DNA of 64,000 bases, taken from assembly GCF_049723235.1 (NCBI RefSeq), contig NZ_JBNARB010000001.1, positions 168,848 through 232,847 of the forward strand. The letters run 5' to 3'. Positions 33,682 to 41,623 of this stretch are shown one piece after another. The position numbers were made by a program, and so were the translations under genes. Below the pieces are notes generated by a model. That model did no database searches and was not told where the DNA came from. It worked only from the letters and a program-made list of their open reading frames with translations. Source of the DNA: Thermovenabulum sp049723235. Its GTDB lineage: Bacteria > Bacillota > Thermosediminibacteria > Thermosediminibacterales > Thermosediminibacteraceae. The stretch's first letter is position 1, and the number at the start of each line of letters is the position of its first letter.

Positions 33682-35127
33682 ATGCGCATAATGGTTCAGG
33701 GAACTTCATCTTCCTGCGGCAAAAGCCTGGTTACAACTGCCCTGTGCCGGATTTTTGCCGAGGATGGTTACAGGGTATGTCCGTTTAAATCTCAGAACAT
33801 GGCATTAAATTCTTATGTTACCGATGAAGGACTCGAAATGGGAAGGGCACAGGCTCTACAGGCTTTAGCCTGTAGGATAAAGCCCAAGGTGTATATGAAT
33901 CCTATTTTATTAAAACCTACCACCGACAGGAAAAGCCAGGTAATTATTATGGGAAAGCCTTATAAAAACATGGATGCCGTGGAATATTTCAATTTTAAAA
34001 AAAGCCTTAAGGAAAAGATAAGGGAGATATATTCAGAGATAGAAAAACAATACGATATAATAGTGATAGAAGGGGCGGGAAGTCCTGCGGAGATAAACCT
34101 TAAGGAAGACGATTTTGTGAACATGGGGATGGCAGAAATAGCAAACTCCAATGTTCTCCTTGTGGGAGATATCGATAGGGGAGGAGTTTTTGCTTCAATA
34201 TACGGAACATACATGCTGCTGGAAGAAAGCGAAAGAAAGAGGATAAAAGGAATAATAATAAATAAATTCCGGGGAGACAAGTCCTTATTAATGAGCGGTA
34301 TTGAGATAATCGAGAATTTAATAGGTGTGCCGGTGATAGGTGTAATTCCGTATATTGATATAAGGCTGGAAGATGAGGATGGAATGGTCCAGTTAAATAA
34401 TGTTTATAAAAATAAAATCAAAATATCGGTTATAAGGCTTCCGAGAATTTCCAATTCCTCCGATTTCAACCCCTTTCTTTTTGATGAAGATGTATCGCTA
34501 TTTTATACGGATGATCCTGAGGAAATTGAAGATGCTGATATTGTTATTATCCCCGGCAGTAAGAACACCATTGAGGATTTAAGGTGGATGAAGAAAAAAG
34601 GACTTTTTAATAAACTCAAGGAACATAAAGGTATAATCTTTGGAATATGCGGTGGCTATCAGATGATGGGGAAAATAGTAATTGACGAGGAGGGCTGGGA
34701 GACAAAAAAGGGTGATTTTGAAGAGGGGTTGAATTTTTTTGATGGTATCACACACATAAAAGGGGAAAAGGTGTTGAGGAATGTAGAAGGTACCGCCCTT
34801 GGGAAAAGAGTCAGTGGCTACGAAATTCATATGGGTGAAACGGAAAATAACAAAAACCCGTTTGTTGAAATTCATAAAGAAGGCCAAATTATCTACGATG
34901 GAGATATGAAGGATGAAAGATTTTATGGCACTTACCTTCACGGCATCTTCGATTCCGGTGAATTCAGGCAGGAGATATTAAATATTATCAGGAGAAAGAA
35001 GGGATTGGAGCTTAAAACATCCCAGGATTTTAATATAAAGAGGGAGGAAGAATTGGCAAAACTTTCTCAGGTTTTCAGGGAGAATCTGGATATTGATTAT
35101 ATCTATAAAATAATGAAGGAAGATTAA
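33682..35127 (+). CDS. cobQ: Cobyric acid synthase
   Basis: 481 residues, ATG with AAAGGAG upstream; usual length. N-terminal dethiobiotin-synthetase-like ATPase domain (MVQGTSSSCGKSLVTTALCR, then FKSQNMALNSYVT), and a C-terminal class I glutamine amidotransferase domain with the catalytic Cys in FGICGGYQMMG and the His in YLHGIFDSGEF. Amidates adenosylcobyrinic acid a,c-diamide at four side chains to give adenosylcobyric acid. Also called CbiP in anaerobic pathways. Confidence 0.94.
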   Translation: MRIMVQGTSSSCGKSLVTTALCRIFAEDGYRVCPFKSQNMALNSYVTDEGLEMGRAQALQALACRIKPKVYMNPILLKPTTDRKSQVIIMGKPYKNMDAVEYFNFKKSLKEKIREIYSEIEKQYDIIVIEGAGSPAEINLKEDDFVNMGMAEIANSNVLLVGDIDRGGVFASIYGTYMLLEESERKRIKGIIINKFRGDKSLLMSGIEIIENLIGVPVIGVIPYIDIRLEDEDGMVQLNNVYKNKIKISVIRLPRISNSSDFNPFLFDEDVSLFYTDDPEEIEDADIVIIPGSKNTIEDLRWMKKKGLFNKLKEHKGIIFGICGGYQMMGKIVIDEEGWETKKGDFEEGLNFFDGITHIKGEKVLRNVEGTALGKRVSGYEIHMGETENNKNPFVEIHKEGQIIYDGDMKDERFYGTYLHGIFDSGEFRQEILNIIRRKKGLELKTSQDFNIKREEELAKLSQVFRENLDIDYIYKIMKED

Positions 35128-35128
35128 A

Positions 35129-36076
35129 ATGCTGGAAATAAAACTTCAATGGCTGGACATTATAATCGCCTGTATAGTGGATATTATTTTTGGTGACCCC
35201 TATAATTTTCCCCATCCTGTTAAATTCATGGGGAAACTTATAAGTTTTGAGGAAGCTTTGGCGAGGAAGTTTTTTAAAGAAAAGGGTTTAATTATTGCCG
35301 GTTTTTTTATAGTATTATTTAATATTGTTCTTGCCTTTACTATTCCCTGGTTTTTACTTAATCTTGTAAAATTTAATTACTTTCTTTTTCATGCAGTAAA
35401 TATTTTTCTAATTTATACAACTGTTGCATCAAGGTGTTTAAAAGATGAAGCTATGAAAATTTATTATGCTTTAGAAAAATCCTTAGATGAAGCCCGTTAT
35501 TGTCTTTCATTTATCGTTGGGAGGGACACAAAAAATCTCGATGAAAGAGAAGTAATCCGGGCAACGGTGGAGACGGTTGCGGAAAATACTTCTGATGGTG
35601 TTATTGCTCCACTTTTTTATGCCGTATTCGGGACGCCCTTTGCCATTGTTTATAAAATGGTTAATACCATGGATTCTATGCTGGGATATATGAATGATAA
35701 ATATAAATATATTGGGTTTTTCCCTGCAAAAACCGATGATGTTTTAAACTTCTTTCCTGCCAGATTAACCGGGCTTTTAATGATAGTTTCGGGAATTTTT
35801 AAATATAATGTTATAGAAGCTTTCAGAATAATGATAAGGGATAGAAAAAATCACAAAAGCCCTAATTGTGCGTATCCCGAAGGGGCGGTAGCAGGGCTTC
35901 TTGGTGTGCAGCTGGGGGGAGATAATTTTTATTTCGGAGAACTTGTTAAAAAACCGAAAATTGGAGATAAAAAAAGGGAACTTGAAATTGAAGATATAAA
36001 AAGAGCTGTAAGTATAATGTTCGAAGCAGAAAGCATATTCCTTTTTGTTTTAATAATTGGGATCTTAATTCTGTAA
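35129..36076 (+). CDS. cbiB: Adenosylcobinamide-phosphate synthase CbiB
   Basis: 315 residues, ATG one base after the cobQ stop. Integral membrane protein with hydrophobic segments near residues 7-25, 50-70, 80-100, 195-215 and 290-312. Family motifs: DIIFGDPYNFPHPVKFMGK at the N-terminus, VETVAENTSDGVIAPLFYA and MVNTMDSMLGYMNDKY. Joins (R)-1-amino-2-propanol phosphate (from CobD) to adenosylcobyric acid. Confidence 0.94.
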   Translation: MLEIKLQWLDIIIACIVDIIFGDPYNFPHPVKFMGKLISFEEALARKFFKEKGLIIAGFFIVLFNIVLAFTIPWFLLNLVKFNYFLFHAVNIFLIYTTVASRCLKDEAMKIYYALEKSLDEARYCLSFIVGRDTKNLDEREVIRATVETVAENTSDGVIAPLFYAVFGTPFAIVYKMVNTMDSMLGYMNDKYKYIGFFPAKTDDVLNFFPARLTGLLMIVSGIFKYNVIEAFRIMIRDRKNHKSPNCAYPEGAVAGLLGVQLGGDNFYFGELVKKPKIGDKKRELEIEDIKRAVSIMFEAESIFLFVLIIGILIL

Positions 36077-36103
36077 AAACAAAGATAGAAGGGGAGGATT
36101 AAT

Positions 36104-37129
36104 ATACACGGAGGGGATATATATTCTTATGGAAGAGAACTGATCGATTTTTCCAGTAATATAAACCCTTTAGGATTAATGGAAGGTCTTGAAGAATACA
36201 TAATCAAAAATTTATATAAACTTTCCTTTTATCCGGATATAAAATACAGAAAGCTTAAAAAAAATGTGGCGGAATACCTGAATATAAATGAAAATGAAGT
36301 AATTGTAGGTAATGGTGCTGTGGAGATAATAAATAATATTATATTAATGTTTAACAGGGTAGTTGTTTTCGTACCGTGTTTCAGTGAATATATTTTAAGG
36401 GCATCGGTTTTTAAAAAGCCTGTTGTAAGAATTCCTTTAGATGAAGAATTTAAGGTGAACCCTTTACTGCTCGAAGCAAATTTAAAAAGAGGAGACCTTC
36501 TAATTCTCGGAAATCCCAATAATCCCACAGGGTTCAGGATTAAAAAACAGCAATTGATAAAGATTGTTGAAATGGTGGAAGATAAAGAAGCCTTTTTGCT
36601 ATTGGACGAAGCCTTTTATGAGTTTTGCGAAGATGATTACGACAGCATTAGCCTATTTTATGACTCTAAAAATGTTTGTATAATAAGAGCCGCCACAAAA
36701 TTTTTTGCCCTGCCGGGTATAAGGCTTGGATATGCTTTTGCCAGTAAAGATTTTGTAAAAAATTATTCAATCTATGAACTACCCTGGAGCGTAAATGCGG
36801 TTGCCGAGATTGCATCAGATTATATCTTTAAAAATAAGGATTATATTATTAAAAGTAAAAATTACGTAAAAAAGCAAAGAGAGATGATGTACAAGAAATT
36901 AAATGAAATTTACAATATAAAGGTTTTCAGAACCGACTGCAACTTTTTCTTATTGAAACTTTTAAAATATGATGAAGAATACGTGTTTGAAAGACTTTTG
37001 GAGAAAAACTTATTAATAAGGAAATGTTCTGATTTTGAAGGGCTGGATAAAAGCTACCTTAGGGTGGCTGTAAAAAAGGAAAAAGAAAATATTGAATTGA
37101 TAGAGGGATTAAAAAGTGTTTTAAATTAA
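36104..37129 (+). CDS. cobD: Threonine-phosphate decarboxylase CobD, apparent non-ATG start
   Basis: HisC-like PLP enzyme that decarboxylates L-threonine O-3-phosphate to aminopropanol phosphate for CbiB. The first ATG (36179) would remove the conserved N-terminal HGGD...LIDFSSNINPLG region, which is intact in frame upstream. An in-frame TAG at 36086 means the true start lies between 36089 and 36179, and no ATG, GTG or TTG exists there. GGGGAGG (36091-36097) sits 6 bases before ATA at 36104 (ATA then HGGDIYSYG), with ATT at 36098 as the alternative. Seen further on: LGNPNNPTGF, LLDEAFYEF, and the PLP lysine in RAATKFFALPGIRLGYAF. The start may be a mutated ATG, a sequencing error or a genuine rare start. 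Confidence 0.8.
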   Translation: MHGGDIYSYGRELIDFSSNINPLGLMEGLEEYIIKNLYKLSFYPDIKYRKLKKNVAEYLNINENEVIVGNGAVEIINNIILMFNRVVVFVPCFSEYILRASVFKKPVVRIPLDEEFKVNPLLLEANLKRGDLLILGNPNNPTGFRIKKQQLIKIVEMVEDKEAFLLLDEAFYEFCEDDYDSISLFYDSKNVCIIRAATKFFALPGIRLGYAFASKDFVKNYSIYELPWSVNAVAEIASDYIFKNKDYIIKSKNYVKKQREMMYKKLNEIYNIKVFRTDCNFFLLKLLKYDEEYVFERLLEKNLLIRKCSDFEGLDKSYLRVAVKKEKENIELIEGLKSVLN

Positions 37130-37162
37130 ATTATTAATTCTTACTTAAAGAGGGGAATAACA

Positions 37163-37690
37163 ATGGACAAAAAATTATGGGAAAAATGTGTTTCGTTTCA
37201 CGGGCACGAGTGTCCGGGCCTTGCGATAGGCTTCAGAGCTTGCGAAGCAGCAAAAGAAAAGCTAAACATAGGATTTTCAAAAGATGAGGAGATTGTATGC
37301 GTTACTGAAAACGATGCGTGCGGAGTGGACGCTGTTCAGGTAATAACCGGCTGCACCGTGGGAAAGGGGAACCTGATTTTTAGAAATACAGGTAAGCAAG
37401 CTTATACGTTTTTTAGAAGGGATACAAAAGAAGGAATAAGGATTGTATTAAAACCATCGGATAGGGAAATGACCAGGGAAGAAAAAATGAAATACTTATT
37501 AAATGCGCCATTAGAAGATATTTTTGAGTTTAAAAAGCCCCGTTTTGATATACCTGAAAAGGCAAGGATATTCAGGTCAGTAAAATGCGAAAATTGCGGT
37601 GAAATGGCTGCGGAAAATAAAATAAGATTGATGGAAGGTAAAAAAGTGTGCATGGACTGTTACGAGGATTACTTCAGAGGGTGGAACTAA
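37163..37690 (+). CDS. FmdE-family protein with C-terminal zinc ribbon
   Basis: 175 residues. Seen: FHGHECPGLAIGFRACEAA, then ENDACGVDAVQVITGCTVGKG (the FmdE core with conserved His and Cys), and a TraR/DksA-like four-Cys zinc ribbon CENCGEM...CMDCYE (about residues 141-165). FmdE was named from formylmethanofuran dehydrogenase clusters, but bacterial relatives are not part of that enzyme and have no established function; metal or cofactor handling is often suspected. It is the last gene of the cobalamin-riboswitch operon, 33 bases after cobD. Confidence 0.85.
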   Translation: MDKKLWEKCVSFHGHECPGLAIGFRACEAAKEKLNIGFSKDEEIVCVTENDACGVDAVQVITGCTVGKGNLIFRNTGKQAYTFFRRDTKEGIRIVLKPSDREMTREEKMKYLLNAPLEDIFEFKKPRFDIPEKARIFRSVKCENCGEMAAENKIRLMEGKKVCMDCYEDYFRGWN

Positions 37691-37698
37691 TTTTATAA

Positions 37699-37727
37699 TT
37701 GACGTTATCTATTATTTAGATAATAAT
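37699..37727 (+). promoter_or_regulatory. Promoter with embedded palindromic operator
   Basis: TTGACG (37699-37704), 17-base spacer, AATAAT (37722-37727). The spacer is filled by the inverted repeat TTATCTA-N5-TAGATAA (37705-37723), a good position for a repressor of the hydrolase gene that follows. Confidence 0.4.
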
Positions 37728-37773
37728 TATAAACAAGAATAAAATTAAAAATAATCAGTAAAAGGGGGATACC

Positions 37774-38292
37774 ATGAGTAAGGCCCTTTTGGTTATTGAT
37801 ATGCTTAACGATTTTATCGATGAAAGGGGGAAGTTGTTTGTAGGGAAAGCCGGTAAGGATATAATCCCTTTCATAAAAGAAAAAATTACGGAATTTAGAG
37901 AAAGAAATCTACCTATTGTCTTTATCTGTGACAATCACGAAAAAGAGGATAGAGAATTTGAAATGTTTCCACCGCACTGCATTAAGGACTCATGGGGAAG
38001 CAGTATAATAGAAGATTTTGAAGTAAGAGAAGAAGACAAAATAATTAAAAAACGCCGCTACAGCGCTTTTTACGGAACGGATTTAGACCTTTATCTAAGG
38101 GAAAAAGGCATTGAAGAAATCCATCTTGTAGGCGTCTGTACAAATATATGCGTTTTATATACCGCAAAGGATGCCAGGGAAAGAGGCTATAAAGTAAAAA
38201 TATACAAAGAAGGTGTAGCCTCTTTTAGCGAAGAAGCTCATAAATTTGCTTTAAAGGAAGCCGAAAAAACTTTGGGTTGTCAAATAATATAG
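37774..38292 (+). CDS. Isochorismatase-fold cysteine hydrolase, nicotinamidase-like
   Basis: 172 residues. Catalytic triad of the family: Asp in LLVIDMLNDF (D9), the Lys region KKRRYSAF, and Cys in VGVCTNICVLYTA (about 122). CDNHEKED and the following PPHC supply the Asp-His and His ligands typical of the nicotinamidase metal site. Most likely converts nicotinamide to nicotinate for NAD salvage; related amidases are possible. Own promoter with a palindrome, and a strong terminator downstream. Confidence 0.75.
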   Translation: MSKALLVIDMLNDFIDERGKLFVGKAGKDIIPFIKEKITEFRERNLPIVFICDNHEKEDREFEMFPPHCIKDSWGSSIIEDFEVREEDKIIKKRRYSAFYGTDLDLYLREKGIEEIHLVGVCTNICVLYTAKDARERGYKVKIYKEGVASFSEEAHKFALKEAEKTLGCQII

Positions 38293-38302
38293 GTATATAA
38301 AA

Positions 38303-38332
38303 AATAGGCTCTTTTTTAGAGCCTATTTTTTA
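38303..38332 (+). terminator. Terminator of the nicotinamidase-like gene
   Basis: AATAGGCTC, loop, GAGCCTATT followed by a T run. Confidence 0.9.
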
Positions 38333-38457
38333 TCATATTCTCATTTTATAATGGCAAATTTTCTACAAAAAGTCTAAAAAATATCAAATTTGGGCTTTTT
38401 ATTGCAGGGAAAAAATACCCTTATGTCGAATTATTTACTTTTACGGAGGTGTTTTTC

Positions 38458-40083
38458 ATGAGGTTTCAAAAATTATTCTACTTTGCTTTATTACATATTA
38501 TGCCATTATTGATCTTTTCTGTTTTTTTGATTTATTCCGGGATTTCATTCAGTAAAATTGTAATACCATTGCTCTTCTCTGTTATTTTTATGGTAATCTT
38601 AAGTGGTATATTTTTTACAAATTTATTAAAACCTCTAAAAAATCTATCCACGATAATCCAGGATTTTTCCAAAGGCAGTATTTCAATATTTGGAGAGTTA
38701 ACCAAAATAAAAGGAGAATTTGAATTTTTATTAAAACCAGTAGCTGGAATATTTGAGCAAATTTTGGTTTTGATTGAAAATGTAGAGCGTACATCGGAAC
38801 AGATAGATTACTTTGCGGAAAAATTTACCGGCAACATAAAATATATCGGTTCCGCTGCAGAACAGATAGCAAACTCCGTAAATGAAATTGCTGTGGGTGC
38901 AACAAAAGAAGCGGAATTTGCTCAAACGGTTACATTCAACATGGGAGAATTAAATTCCTTAGCTGATAACATTTCCGCTGAAACTTCAAAAGGTTCCGAA
39001 GGACTGGAAAAAATTGTGGTAAAAGCGAGAGAAGCAAAAGAAGTGTTGAACGAACTGATAGATGGATTGCAGTTTTCATCAAAGACCAGTAGGGAATCTT
39101 CCAAGATGATGAAGCGGTTGGAAGAACTTACGATAAAAATAAATGATTTCGTGGATGTAATTACCGAAATTGCTGGTCAGACAAATCTTTTAGCTTTAAA
39201 TGCGGCTATTGAGGCGGCAAGGGCCGGAGAGCAGGGCAAGGGTTTTGCAGTAGTAGCCGGTGAAATCAGGAAGCTTGCAGAACAGTCGGGAAATGCAGCA
39301 AAGGAGATAAGGGAGCTTTCTTCAAAAATAAAAGAAGAATCAAAACTTACCGCCGAACAGGTGGAAAAGAGCGTGGCTACGGTGGACCAAAATATCTTAA
39401 AGGGGAAAGACTCACAGAAAGCTTTCGATGATATAATTACCGAAATAAACAATTTATGGGAAGCCATGCAGAGGATTAATGATTTAACAGGAAAACAGGC
39501 TCAGAAGGTAAAAAGCGTCTCACATGCGGTGGATGAACTTGCCGCCGTTGCCCAGGAAACCGCAGCAGGAGTAGAGGAAATATCTGCTTCTACCGAAGAG
39601 CAAAAGAGTTCTATTGATATAATAATTAAAGATGCCGAAAGAATATTTGACATGGCAGAAGAATTGAAATCTACTTTTGAGATCTTCACGAAGAATTTTA
39701 AAATTGGTGATGAGCATAATAAATTGATAGAAGCTACGAAAGATTTGATAGTGGAACTTTCGAAAAAAGATTACGTAGTCAATTTTAATATTGAAAAACA
39801 AAGAAAAGAGCTTAGAGAAATGTTAAAAGATAAACCTTATATTGCTAATTTTTTTGTGTCAGATAGGGAAGGCAATTTAGTTTATAATACTTTTGAAGAG
39901 CACATTTCAAAGAACTTTGCTTTCAGACCCTGGTTTAGAGAAGCCATGAAGGGTAATGTATATGTGACGAATCCCTATTTTGATGCCTCTACTCACAAGC
40001 TATGCGTAGCGGTATCATGTCCTGTAAAAAATGAAACAGGTTCTATCGTAGGAGTAATTGGAGCGGATATATATCTTTTATAA
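38458..40083 (+). CDS. Methyl-accepting chemotaxis protein with C-terminal Cache domain
   Basis: 541 residues from ATG 38458 (ACGGAGGT 7 bases upstream). Two N-terminal membrane helices (about 3-22 and 30-56) are separated by only a few residues, so there is almost no extracytoplasmic part. Then a HAMP-like linker, the signalling hairpin with the tip GQTNLLALNAAIEAARAGEQ (about residue 240), and, after the second coiled coil, a C-terminal Cache/PDC-type domain (IANFFVSDREGNLVYNT, RPWFREAMKGNVYVT, GSIVGVIGADIYL; about 465-541). Cache domains normally lie outside the membrane at the N-terminus; here it should be cytoplasmic. No flagellar or che genes are nearby. Confidence 0.88.
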   Translation: MRFQKLFYFALLHIMPLLIFSVFLIYSGISFSKIVIPLLFSVIFMVILSGIFFTNLLKPLKNLSTIIQDFSKGSISIFGELTKIKGEFEFLLKPVAGIFEQILVLIENVERTSEQIDYFAEKFTGNIKYIGSAAEQIANSVNEIAVGATKEAEFAQTVTFNMGELNSLADNISAETSKGSEGLEKIVVKAREAKEVLNELIDGLQFSSKTSRESSKMMKRLEELTIKINDFVDVITEIAGQTNLLALNAAIEAARAGEQGKGFAVVAGEIRKLAEQSGNAAKEIRELSSKIKEESKLTAEQVEKSVATVDQNILKGKDSQKAFDDIITEINNLWEAMQRINDLTGKQAQKVKSVSHAVDELAAVAQETAAGVEEISASTEEQKSSIDIIIKDAERIFDMAEELKSTFEIFTKNFKIGDEHNKLIEATKDLIVELSKKDYVVNFNIEKQRKELREMLKDKPYIANFFVSDREGNLVYNTFEEHISKNFAFRPWFREAMKGNVYVTNPYFDASTHKLCVAVSCPVKNETGSIVGVIGADIYLL

Positions 40084-40107
40084 TCAAAACGGTAGGTGGG
40101 GGAAATA

Positions 40108-40488
40108 GTGGATAGAATTATCGCAGTTGGTATAGGCAGTTTTTTCGGAGGCATTTTAAGGTATTTATTTTCAGGATGGGCTGCCGCTTTATTGGGAGAA
40201 TTTTTCCCCTTCGGTACGCTTATCGTTAACATCCTGGGGAGTTTTTTTATGGGATTGGTAATGGCATCCAGTATAGAAGCAGGAATTTTAGATTTTAAGT
40301 GGCGTCTATTTTTAACGACAGGAATTATGGGAGCATTTACAACCTTTTCGACTTTTTCTTACGAAACCCTGCAGTTTATATTCGAAGGTGAGTTTTTGCT
40401 TGCGGCGTTAAATATTTTTTTAAATCTGCTTTTGGGGCTTTTTGGAGTATGGCTGGGGATTACCTTGGCGAGGCTTTTAATTTTATAG
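40108..40488 (+). CDS. crcB: Fluoride channel CrcB/FluC
   Basis: 126 residues from GTG 40108, chosen for the GGTGGGGG site just upstream and because it gives the standard N-terminus DRIIAVGIGSFFGGILRY. Four membrane helices; motifs FGTLIVNILGSFFMG and GIMGAFTTFSTFSYE are the FluC pore signatures (Asn, and the Phe-box TFSTF). Exports fluoride passively as a dual-topology dimer. It has no fluoride riboswitch of its own; the only one in the window is 38 kb upstream before the dynamin operon. DUF190 follows after 17 bases. Confidence 0.93.
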   Translation: MDRIIAVGIGSFFGGILRYLFSGWAAALLGEFFPFGTLIVNILGSFFMGLVMASSIEAGILDFKWRLFLTTGIMGAFTTFSTFSYETLQFIFEGEFLLAALNIFLNLLLGLFGVWLGITLARLLIL

Positions 40489-40505
40489 GAAAAAGGTGAA
40501 ATGAT

Positions 40506-40859
40506 ATGAAATTGCAGGGAAGGGGAAAATTATTAAAAATTTATATAGGAGAATCCGATAAGTGGCACGGAGAAAACCTTTTTAACGCAATAGTGAAGAT
40601 GGCAAAAAAAGAAGGCATGGCGGGTGCTACCGTATACAGGGGTATAGAAGGATTTGGCGCTTCGAGCAGGCTTCATACAGCAAAAATCATAAGGCTTTCC
40701 GAGGATCTACCCGTTATTATTGAAATTATTGACAGTGAAGAAAAAATAAATAATTTTTTAACTAAATTGGATGAGATGATTAATGAGGGCTTAATAATCC
40801 TTCAGGATGTAGATATTATTAAATATACCTCTAAGGAACATAATAAAATGGAGGGATAA
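40506..40859 (+). CDS. DUF190 family protein (CrcB-associated)
   Basis: 117 residues, ATG with AAAGGTGA upstream. Seen: LKIYIGESDKWHGENLFNAIV and GMAGATVYRGIEGFGASSRLHTA, the DUF190 signature of a small PII-like ferredoxin-fold protein. Family members are repeatedly encoded next to crcB, suggesting a regulatory or accessory role in fluoride resistance. deoC starts 1 base after its stop. Confidence 0.9.
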   Translation: MKLQGRGKLLKIYIGESDKWHGENLFNAIVKMAKKEGMAGATVYRGIEGFGASSRLHTAKIIRLSEDLPVIIEIIDSEEKINNFLTKLDEMINEGLIILQDVDIIKYTSKEHNKMEG

Positions 40860-40860
40860 A

Positions 40861-41541
40861 ATGAACAGTCAGGAGCTTGCAAAATTAATCGACCATACTT
40901 TTTTAAAACCAACAGCGACTTTTGAAGATATAGACAGGTTGTGCAGGGAGGCTGTAGAGTACGGTTTTTATTCCGTTTGTGTAAATTCAACATTTGTAGA
41001 ATATGCTGTAAAGCAATTAGTTAATACACCTGTTGTGGTTTGCACCACTGTGGGATTCCCTCTGGGTGCGGTACATAAGGAAACCAAAGCCTATGAGGCA
41101 AGAAAAGCCGTTAGCCAGGGTGCTTTAGAAGTTGATATGGTCATAAATTTGGGACTATTAAAAAGTGGAGATTATTTTGAGGTGAGAGAGGATATAGAAG
41201 GAGTAGTGAAAGCGGTAAAGCAGGAAAACAAGGATGCTAAGGTGAAGGTAATAATTGAGACCTGCTTTTTATCTGAGAGCGAGAAGGTAACGGCCGCAAA
41301 GCTCTGTCAGGAAGCCAACGCTGATTTCGTGAAAACCTCCACCGGATTCGGCACGGGCGGGGCAACGGTGGAAGATGTAAAGCTTTTAAGAATGCTTGTA
41401 GGTAATACTATGGGAGTGAAAGCCTCTGGTGGAATACGGGATTTAGATACAATGTTAAAGATGATTGAAGCCGGAGCAAATAGAATAGGTACAAGTTCGG
41501 GGGTAGCAATCATCGAGGAGTTAATTAAAAAGAGCCAGTAG
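40861..41541 (+). CDS. deoC: Deoxyribose-phosphate aldolase DeoC
   Basis: 226 residues. Class I TIM-barrel aldolase: LIDHTFLKPTAT start, VDMVINLG (catalytic Asp), the Schiff-base Lys in FVKTSTGFGTGGAT (about 156), and GVKASGGIRD. Interconverts 2-deoxyribose-5-phosphate with glyceraldehyde-3-phosphate and acetaldehyde. It sits in a tight operon with crcB and DUF190, which have no evident link to deoxynucleoside use. Confidence 0.95.
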   Translation: MNSQELAKLIDHTFLKPTATFEDIDRLCREAVEYGFYSVCVNSTFVEYAVKQLVNTPVVVCTTVGFPLGAVHKETKAYEARKAVSQGALEVDMVINLGLLKSGDYFEVREDIEGVVKAVKQENKDAKVKVIIETCFLSESEKVTAAKLCQEANADFVKTSTGFGTGGATVEDVKLLRMLVGNTMGVKASGGIRDLDTMLKMIEAGANRIGTSSGVAIIEELIKKSQ

Positions 41542-41556
41542 GCTCTTTTTTTTTTT
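41529..41556 (+). terminator. Terminator of the crcB-deoC operon
   Basis: AAGAGCC-AGTA-GGCTCTT then eleven T. The deoC stop codon lies within the hairpin. Confidence 0.92.
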
Positions 41557-41623
41557 TTAACTTTTTTGCTCCCTGAAGAATAATATATTACAAGGACGAA
41601 GGACTTCGGGGAGGAATTAAAAA

